From NCBI GenBank assembly GCA_902800435.1, contig CADCEQ010000062.1, positions 1-10,455 of the forward strand: a stretch of 10,455 nt of DNA, in the 5' to 3' direction. Positions 5,262 to 10,455 of the stretch are shown here, piece by piece. This DNA comes from an uncultured Prevotellaceae bacterium. Its GTDB lineage: Bacteria; Bacteroidota; Bacteroidia; Bacteroidales; Bacteroidaceae. Positions within the stretch are counted from its first letter, which is position 1, and each line of letters begins with the position of its first letter. Below the pieces are notes generated by a model that worked only from the letters and a program-made list of their open reading frames with translations, was not told the DNA's origin and made no database searches. Both the position numbers and the translations under genes were made by a program.

Positions 5262-7961
5262 ATGAAGAAGCTATTTCCCGTGCTGATGTTGTGCATCGTT
5301 GCCTTAGGTCTGCAGGCCCGAGGATGGAACGAGCAGCAGTACAAGCAGATTGAGCAGAGCATTCGCGTACCGCAGTTTGCCGACCGCGACTTCCCGATTA
5401 CCAAGTATGGAGCCAAAGCCACCAACACGGCGTCAAAGGCAACCAAATCGGCAAAAGACCTTGCCGCCAAGAACCAGAAAGCCATCAACAAGGCTATCGA
5501 TGCCTGTTCGAAGAAGGGCGGCGGTCGCGTCATCGTTCCTGCCGGCCAGCACTTCCTGACGGCAGCCATCACGCTGAAGAGTCACGTCAATCTGGTTGTC
5601 GAGGAGGGTGCCGTGCTGGAGTTTGCCTTCGAGCCAGAGCTCTACCCCATCGTTCCGACCCGCTGGGAGGGCGTTGACTGCTGGAATCTGCAGCCCTGTA
5701 TCTATGCCTATCAGCAGAAGGATATCGCCATCACGGGCCGTGGCACCATCGACGGAGGCGGCTCCAAGGAGACCTGGTGGCCGTGGGTCAGCTCTAAGAA
5801 GTTCGGTTTCAAGGAGGGCATGAAGGTTCACCAGTGGAACGGAGCCCGCCAGCGGCTGCTGAAGGCTGCTGAAGACGGCGTCGACATGGACCAGCGCCGC
5901 TTCGGTACGCAGGACGGACTGCGTCCTCAGCTCATCAATCCCAACCAGTGCCAGGGCGTGCTCATCGAGGGTGTCACCCTGCTGCGCTCCCCCTTCTGGG
6001 TCATCCACCCCTTACTGTGCGAAGACGTTACCGTTCGTAACGTCCACGTCATCAACGACGGACCTAATGGTGACGGTTGCGACCCTGAGAGCTGCGACCG
6101 CGTGATGATAGAGAACTGCTTCTTCAACACCGGCGACGACTGCATCGCCATCAAGTCGGGACGCAACAACGACGGTCGCGAGGGCGGTCAGGGCCGCTAT
6201 GCCGGACGCCCCTCGAAGAACATCATCATCCGCGACTGTAAGATGGAGAACGGTCACGGCGGTGTGGTCATCGGCAGCGAAATCAGCGGCGGATGCCAGA
6301 ACGTGTTTGCCGAGAACTGCCAGATGGACTCGCCCAACCTGGACCGCGTGCTGCGCATCAAGACCAATTCGTGTCGCGGCGGCATCATCGAGAACATCAA
6401 TATGCGCAACGTCACCGTCGGCCAATGCAAGGAGGCAGTGCTTAAGATCAATACCGACTACGAGCCTCGCGAGGTGTGCTGCCGTGGTTTCAACCCCACC
6501 GTGCGCAACGTATGGATGGAGAACGTGACGTGCCAGAAGTCGAAGTACGGCGTGATGGTTGTCGGCATGCCCGATGCCTGCCAGGTTTACGACGTCGACG
6601 TCAAGAACTGCCAGTTCAACGGCGTGGCAGCAGGCAACTCCATGACAGGTCAGTATCGCGACATCCGCTTCGACAACCTCTTCGTCAACGGTTCGCTAGT
6701 GCTGCAGGAGAAGCCCTACAAGAACTACTCGCAGTGGATGACCTACTCAGAGATGAAGCGTGTGCCAGAGCCCTGGATGCTCGACTTCGCCACACAGCCT
6801 AAGTGGGGATACGTCGTCGGCATCGAGCTGGAGGCCATGCTCGACACCTATCTGAAATATGGCGGCAACGACATCCGAAAGTACTGCCAGGACTATACCG
6901 ACAAGATGATTGACGACCAAGGCAACATCACGGGCTACAACATCCTGGACTATAACCTGGACAACATCCGCACGGGCCACTTCGTCAGCCGCATGTACAA
7001 CCAGTGGCCGGAGCCGAAGAACCTGCAGGCCATGCAGACTATGATGAAGCAGTTGCAGGACCAGCCCCGCACCGTGGCCGACAAGGTATTCTGGCACAAG
7101 GCCATCTACTCCTATCAGGTGTGGCTCGACGGCATCTTCATGGGCTTGCCCTTCCGCTGTCTGACGGCTCCCGTGACGGAGAAGAGCCCTGCCAAAGGAA
7201 AGAAGAAAGTTCAAGCATCACAGCTCAAAATACAGAGCATTTACGACGATGCCGTTAACCAGCTGAAAATTACCTACCAGCGCACTCTGGATCCCAAGAC
7301 CGGTCTGAACCGCCACGCCTATGACGAGACGCGCAAGACTTTCTGGGCCGACAAAGAGACGGGTCTGTCGCAGCATTGCTGGGGACGCGCCCAGGGTTGG
7401 TACACCATGGCCCTCATCGAGATACTCGACGCCATGCCGAAGGACTATGCCCGTCGCAGCGAACTCATCGACCTCCTGCAGAAGGACTTCGATGCCATTC
7501 TGAAGTGGCAGGACGCAAAGACCGGCCTGTGGTATCAGGTGATGGACAGTCCCCTTCGCGAGGGCAACTATCTGGAGTCCACCTGCTCGGCCATGTTCAC
7601 CTACGCCCTGCTGAAGGCCTATCGTTTAGGCTATGTCGGAGAGAAGTACCAGCAGGCAGGCATCCGTGCCTACAAGGGCATGATCAACAACTTCATCAAG
7701 GTCAATGCCGACAAGAGCATCTCGCTCACCAACTGCTGCGCCGTAGCCGGCCTGGGTCCGGCCGCCATCCCCGAGGTGGTAGAGGCCCTGAAGCGCATCA
7801 ACCCCAAGGGCACCGTCAAGGAGAACCGCCGTCGTGACGGTTCATTCGCCTACTACCTCAGCGAGCCCGTCCGCGACAACGACGGCAAGGGCATCGGCCC
7901 CTTCATCTGGGCTTCGCTGGAAATGGAAGCCATGGGTTATACTACAGACAGCAACTATTAA
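5262..7961 (+). CDS. Secreted GH28 polygalacturonase - GH105 unsaturated uronyl hydrolase fusion
   Basis: Two-domain pectin-degrading enzyme of 899 residues. Residues 1-19 are a signal peptide (MKK, hydrophobic core, probable cut after LQA). There is no good lipobox, so it is probably periplasmic. The GH28 beta-helix spans about 40-490 and carries all four family motifs: NGD (269-271, in NGDGCDPES), GDD (291-293), GHG (331-333) and RIK (365-367). These supply the catalytic aspartates and the conserved His, Arg and Lys. The GH105 (alpha/alpha)6 barrel spans about 513-895 and contains RMYNQWPEP, the catalytic-Asp segment WLDGIFMGLPF (Asp623), WGRAQGW (707-713) and the C-terminal DGSFAYYLSEP and GPFIWASLE. 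GH28 would cut saturated galacturonides and GH105 would remove unsaturated uronyl ends left by lyases; exact substrate (homogalacturonan or rhamnogalacturonan) is not clear. A Lys-rich loop (about 640-655) interrupts the GH105 part. It is first in its transcription unit, 36 bases before the lyase gene. Confidence 0.92.
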   Translation: MKKLFPVLMLCIVALGLQARGWNEQQYKQIEQSIRVPQFADRDFPITKYGAKATNTASKATKSAKDLAAKNQKAINKAIDACSKKGGGRVIVPAGQHFLTAAITLKSHVNLVVEEGAVLEFAFEPELYPIVPTRWEGVDCWNLQPCIYAYQQKDIAITGRGTIDGGGSKETWWPWVSSKKFGFKEGMKVHQWNGARQRLLKAAEDGVDMDQRRFGTQDGLRPQLINPNQCQGVLIEGVTLLRSPFWVIHPLLCEDVTVRNVHVINDGPNGDGCDPESCDRVMIENCFFNTGDDCIAIKSGRNNDGREGGQGRYAGRPSKNIIIRDCKMENGHGGVVIGSEISGGCQNVFAENCQMDSPNLDRVLRIKTNSCRGGIIENINMRNVTVGQCKEAVLKINTDYEPREVCCRGFNPTVRNVWMENVTCQKSKYGVMVVGMPDACQVYDVDVKNCQFNGVAAGNSMTGQYRDIRFDNLFVNGSLVLQEKPYKNYSQWMTYSEMKRVPEPWMLDFATQPKWGYVVGIELEAMLDTYLKYGGNDIRKYCQDYTDKMIDDQGNITGYNILDYNLDNIRTGHFVSRMYNQWPEPKNLQAMQTMMKQLQDQPRTVADKVFWHKAIYSYQVWLDGIFMGLPFRCLTAPVTEKSPAKGKKKVQASQLKIQSIYDDAVNQLKITYQRTLDPKTGLNRHAYDETRKTFWADKETGLSQHCWGRAQGWYTMALIEILDAMPKDYARRSELIDLLQKDFDAILKWQDAKTGLWYQVMDSPLREGNYLESTCSAMFTYALLKAYRLGYVGEKYQQAGIRAYKGMINNFIKVNADKSISLTNCCAVAGLGPAAIPEVVEALKRINPKGTVKENRRRDGSFAYYLSEPVRDNDGKGIGPFIWASLEMEAMGYTTDSNY

Positions 7962-7997
7962 AAGTAAAAAAGTAAAAAGGTAAAAAAATAAAAGACT
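7958..7997 (+). repeat. Five A-rich 8-bp units between the GH28-GH105 and lyase genes
   Basis: The 36-base gap is a run of 8-base units ending in T, starting at 7958, 7966, 7974, 7982 and 7990, with consensus AAAAARGT (AAAAAAGT at 7966, AAAAAGGT at 7974). The first unit includes the stop codon TAA (7959-7961), and the last (AAAAGACT) ends directly at the next ATG. Such A-rich leaders can enhance translation in Bacteroidetes, but the strict period resembles the repeat spacers in the trp operon. Confidence 0.75.
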
Positions 7998-10295
7998 ATG
8001 AAGAAAATTTTATTATCCATAACAGCCACGCTGCTGTCGGCAACGGCACTGGCACAGGTTCCTGCCTTCCCGGGAGCCGAGGGACACGGACGCTATACAA
8101 CCGGCGGACGTGCTACTGATGGGACTACTAAAGTCTATCATGTCACCACACTGGAGGACAATACCAGCGGTAACATAGAGAATTCGCTGCGCTGGGCATT
8201 AAAGCAGAGCGGTCCGCGTACCATTGTCTTCGACGTGGCAGGTATCATTGAACTGAAAGCCAATCTCAACATTCCTGCGAATACTACCATAGCAGGACAG
8301 ACGGCTCCCAAGCCCGGCATCACATTGCGTTACTACACCGTTACGCCAACGGGCAGCAATATTATCATGCGCTTCATCCGCATACGCCGCGGTGAAGAGA
8401 AGAACGTAAACGATGGTGCCGATGCTACGTGGTGCAAGGAACAAAGAAATCTCTTACTTGACCACTGTTCGTTCTCGTGGAGTATCGACGAGATAGCCTC
8501 CTACTATGACAACCGTGACTTCACCATGCAATGGTGTACGCTGGGTGAGGCTCTGGCCAATCCCGGTCACTCCAAGGGTGAACACAGTTACGGCGGCATC
8601 TGGGGTGGCAAGCAGGCTTCGTTCCATCACAACATGATTATCCACGTTCAGAATCGTGCACCCCGTCTTTGCGGAGCTCGCTATGGATGGCAAGGATATG
8701 ACAAAACTAAATACAAGAACACCATAGAAGCAGAAATCGTTGACCTGCGCAACTGCGTTATGTACAACTGGGGACAGGGCAACGGTGCCTATGCCGGCAT
8801 GGGCGGTTACCACAACATTGTAAACAACTACTACAAGGCCGGTCCTGCTACCAAAAACAAGACACGCGTCTTCCAGTGCGGCCATACGACTGGAAAAGAT
8901 GCTGATGGCGGCAGCGCTATCGACCCGGACAAAAAAGGCATCTACGGACACTTCTATATCGACGGCAACTACGTAACAGCTGCAGGCAACAATGCCGCCA
9001 ACTACGACTGGAAGGGTGTCATCGTTGATGACGACCACGACAATGTTGTACGTGACAGCATCAAACTGACCGCGCCTGTCATAACAGGTGAGGTGACTAC
9101 CCACACGGCAGAGAAAGCCTTTGAAAAGGTGCTTGACTACTGCGGAGCATCGCTCTATCGCGATGCCGTTGACAAGCGCTATATGAAGGACGCAAAGAAC
9201 GGTACGACAACCTATACGGGGTCTGCCGAGAAAGCAGGAGACGGTAGCAGCATTACTCACTATCCCGGCATCATCGACAAAGTGGCAGATCAAGGCACCT
9301 ATACCCTTGACTATATCAAGCGCCCTGCAACCTTCGATGCTGATAAAGACGGTATGGCCGATGAGTGGGAACAGCTGAATGGTGGTGACCTTGACCCCAA
9401 CGCCTATACGCTGGACAGTCAGAAACAGTGGTACTCTAACTTGGAGGTCTACCTGAACAGCCTTGTTGAAGACATCATGAAGGCAGGTAATGCCGATGCT
9501 TCAACTGCAGTGAACGAATACTATCCCGCCTGCGAGAAGTTACCGGTAGAGGATGACCCAGAGCCATCAGTTAACAGCAGCATCAAATGGGACTTTAGCA
9601 CCGGCGAATCAAACCAGACTGCTACATTGAGCGGTACGGCAGAAACGGGCATTGAGAGTGCTACCATCACATTAGGAGACGAGCTCATCTACGGAACAGG
9701 TGTTGACCCGACAAAGAATAAAACACTAACCGCTGGCGGTTATAAAGAGACTCTTATTTGGCAGAAGGAAATTAACACCTCGGCCGCTGACGGCAACGCC
9801 ATTACATTCAGCATCAAGCCCAAGAACGACTATACGCTGAAAGCTACCAGTGTATCCTTCACTGCTACACGCAATGGTACTGATAAAGGAAAAATCGACG
9901 CCAAGTGGATTGACAGCAACGGAACAACTCTTCTTTGTCAGGGAGTTACACCTAAACGTAACAGCACACCAAATGGAAAACCAGATGAATCACCCTACTA
10001 CACCACCTATACGCAAGGGTTGGACGGCAATGCAACTTCCGGCGAGGCAAAGTTAGTCATTAACCTCTACGACCTGGCTTTCGAAGATTCCAATACGCAC
10101 AATGTAACGCCCAAAAGCTATGGTTTCTGCAATATCGCCATTGAGGGTCTTATCACTAATGCTTCCGGTATCTCGACGCCGGTTACCTTCAAGGCTCCGC
10201 TCTCCAATACCTATTATAATTTGAAGGGACAGCGTGTGGCAAGCCCGACGAAGGGACTGTACATTGTTAACGGCAAAAAGGTAATCATTAAATAA
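7998..10295 (+). CDS. Secreted PL1-family pectate lyase with C-terminal sorting-like tail
   Basis: Cleaves polygalacturonate by beta-elimination, giving 4,5-unsaturated oligogalacturonides. It has 765 residues. The signal peptide is 1-19, cut after ALA. The mature start VPAFPGAEGHGRYTTGGR is typical of Bacteroidetes PL1 lyases. The parallel beta-helix spans about 21-440 and includes TIAGQTAP, LLLDHCSFSWSIDE (152-165), the MQWCTLGEAL strand and NRAPRLCG (219-226), whose Arg223 is the likely catalytic base. A Ca-binding-like motif, DADKDGMADEWE (447-458), follows. Residues about 525-725 form a Thr/Ser-rich, probably beta-sandwich module of unknown role. The end, NLKGQRV then GLYIVNGKKVIIK, resembles the short C-terminal tails of Prevotella secreted proteins that may be type IX secretion signals. 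The sequence is visibly more A/T-rich than the preceding genes, mostly in the C-terminal part. No PL1 activity can be assigned beyond pectate/pectin lyase. Confidence 0.9.
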   Translation: MKKILLSITATLLSATALAQVPAFPGAEGHGRYTTGGRATDGTTKVYHVTTLEDNTSGNIENSLRWALKQSGPRTIVFDVAGIIELKANLNIPANTTIAGQTAPKPGITLRYYTVTPTGSNIIMRFIRIRRGEEKNVNDGADATWCKEQRNLLLDHCSFSWSIDEIASYYDNRDFTMQWCTLGEALANPGHSKGEHSYGGIWGGKQASFHHNMIIHVQNRAPRLCGARYGWQGYDKTKYKNTIEAEIVDLRNCVMYNWGQGNGAYAGMGGYHNIVNNYYKAGPATKNKTRVFQCGHTTGKDADGGSAIDPDKKGIYGHFYIDGNYVTAAGNNAANYDWKGVIVDDDHDNVVRDSIKLTAPVITGEVTTHTAEKAFEKVLDYCGASLYRDAVDKRYMKDAKNGTTTYTGSAEKAGDGSSITHYPGIIDKVADQGTYTLDYIKRPATFDADKDGMADEWEQLNGGDLDPNAYTLDSQKQWYSNLEVYLNSLVEDIMKAGNADASTAVNEYYPACEKLPVEDDPEPSVNSSIKWDFSTGESNQTATLSGTAETGIESATITLGDELIYGTGVDPTKNKTLTAGGYKETLIWQKEINTSAADGNAITFSIKPKNDYTLKATSVSFTATRNGTDKGKIDAKWIDSNGTTLLCQGVTPKRNSTPNGKPDESPYYTTYTQGLDGNATSGEAKLVINLYDLAFEDSNTHNVTPKSYGFCNIAIEGLITNASGISTPVTFKAPLSNTYYNLKGQRVASPTKGLYIVNGKKVIIK

Positions 10296-10359
10296 ATTAA
10301 TTGTTAAACAAGAATCGCTTTAGCACCCGCAAGTGGTGCTAAAGCGATTAACAGTAATT
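10295..10359 (+). promoter_or_regulatory. Perfect 15-bp hairpin between the lyase and transporter genes
   Basis: Arms at 10313-10327 and 10335-10349 are exact reverse complements (15 bp) around a 7-base loop. Flanking AT-rich bases (10295-10305 and 10350-10359) can extend the pairing imperfectly up to the base before the transporter ATG at 10360. No T-run follows the stem on either strand, so it is not a classical terminator. It could be a terminator without a T-tract, an mRNA-stabilising or processing element, or a structure that dampens translation of the transporter. No TAnnTTTG promoter was seen in this gap. Confidence 0.7.
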
Positions 10360-10455
10360 ATGACACAAACTATTCAGAAAACACTGCGCGATTCAGCGGC
10401 CATGCGCTGGACTGCCTTGCTGCTACTGGCAATGGCCATGTTCTGCAGCTACATC
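10360..10455 (+). CDS. Probable MFS transporter, N-terminus only (cut by window edge)
   Basis: An open frame of 32 codons from ATG at 10360 to the window end, too short to have been scored as a long ORF. The protein starts with a polar stretch (MTQTIQKTLRDSAAMRW) and then enters a hydrophobic segment, TALLLLAMAMFCSYI, which looks like a first transmembrane helix. The RDSAAMRWTALLLL pattern is familiar from Bacteroidales major facilitator permeases, but with only 32 residues the family call is an inference. Its place after two pectinase genes suggests uptake of uronates or short oligouronides across the inner membrane. It follows a strong hairpin and may be read through from the lyase gene. 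Confidence 0.55.
   Translation, partial: MTQTIQKTLRDSAAMRWTALLLLAMAMFCSYI

Noticed and set aside
5262..5330. Lipoprotein signal on the GH28-GH105 protein
   Set aside because: The Cys at residue 11 sits in the middle of the hydrophobic core with LML before it, which does not fit the lipobox; a signal peptidase I site after LQA is better.
8454..9293. 279-codon open frame on the minus strand
   Set aside because: It lies wholly antisense to the pectate lyase, whose frame carries clear family motifs; its translation shows no recognisable motif and it has no promoter or partner genes.

Overview
The window looks like chromosomal DNA from a member of the Bacteroidales, most likely Prevotellaceae (gut or rumen type). 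The reasons are the trp gene order E-G-D-C-F-A on one strand, a TAnnTTTG-type -7 promoter element, no clear Shine-Dalgarno sequences ahead of the starts, and a pectin-degrading gene set whose lyase ends in the short GLYIVNGKKVIIK-type tail common in Prevotella secreted proteins. No species can be named from the sequence alone.

Region 1 (1-5145) is a tryptophan biosynthesis operon: trpE (5' end cut by the window edge), trpG, trpD, trpC, trpF and trpA. Together they take chorismate to anthranilate (TrpE/TrpG), phosphoribosyl-anthranilate (TrpD), CdRP (TrpF), indole-glycerol phosphate (TrpC) and indole (TrpA). trpB is not in the window; in related genomes it usually precedes trpE. trpF and trpA overlap by 4 bases. 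Every other junction inside this operon is filled by a short degenerate tandem repeat of fixed period: 9 bp at E/G and C/F, 8 bp at G/D and D/C.

Region 2 (5146-5261) is a boundary: a strong intrinsic terminator for the trp operon, followed at once by a Bacteroidetes-type promoter for the next genes.

Region 3 (5262-10455) is a pectin utilisation cluster. It holds a secreted GH28-GH105 fusion (polygalacturonase plus unsaturated uronyl hydrolase), a secreted PL1-type pectate lyase with a C-terminal beta-rich module and sorting-like tail, and the first 32 codons of a probable MFS transporter, which is preceded by a perfect 15-bp hairpin. The lyase would make unsaturated oligogalacturonides, the fusion enzyme would trim saturated and unsaturated ends, and the transporter might import the products.

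The most unusual signal is the set of tandem repeats. Five of the seven same-strand gene junctions carry arrays with exact 8- or 9-bp periodicity, using three different unit sequences. Some arrays supply the upstream stop codon or the downstream ATG. A sixth array, of 7-bp period, lies inside trpF, where it adds about 12-17 residues in frame between helix 1 and strand 2 of the barrel. No CRISPR, tRNA, rRNA or insertion sequence was seen.
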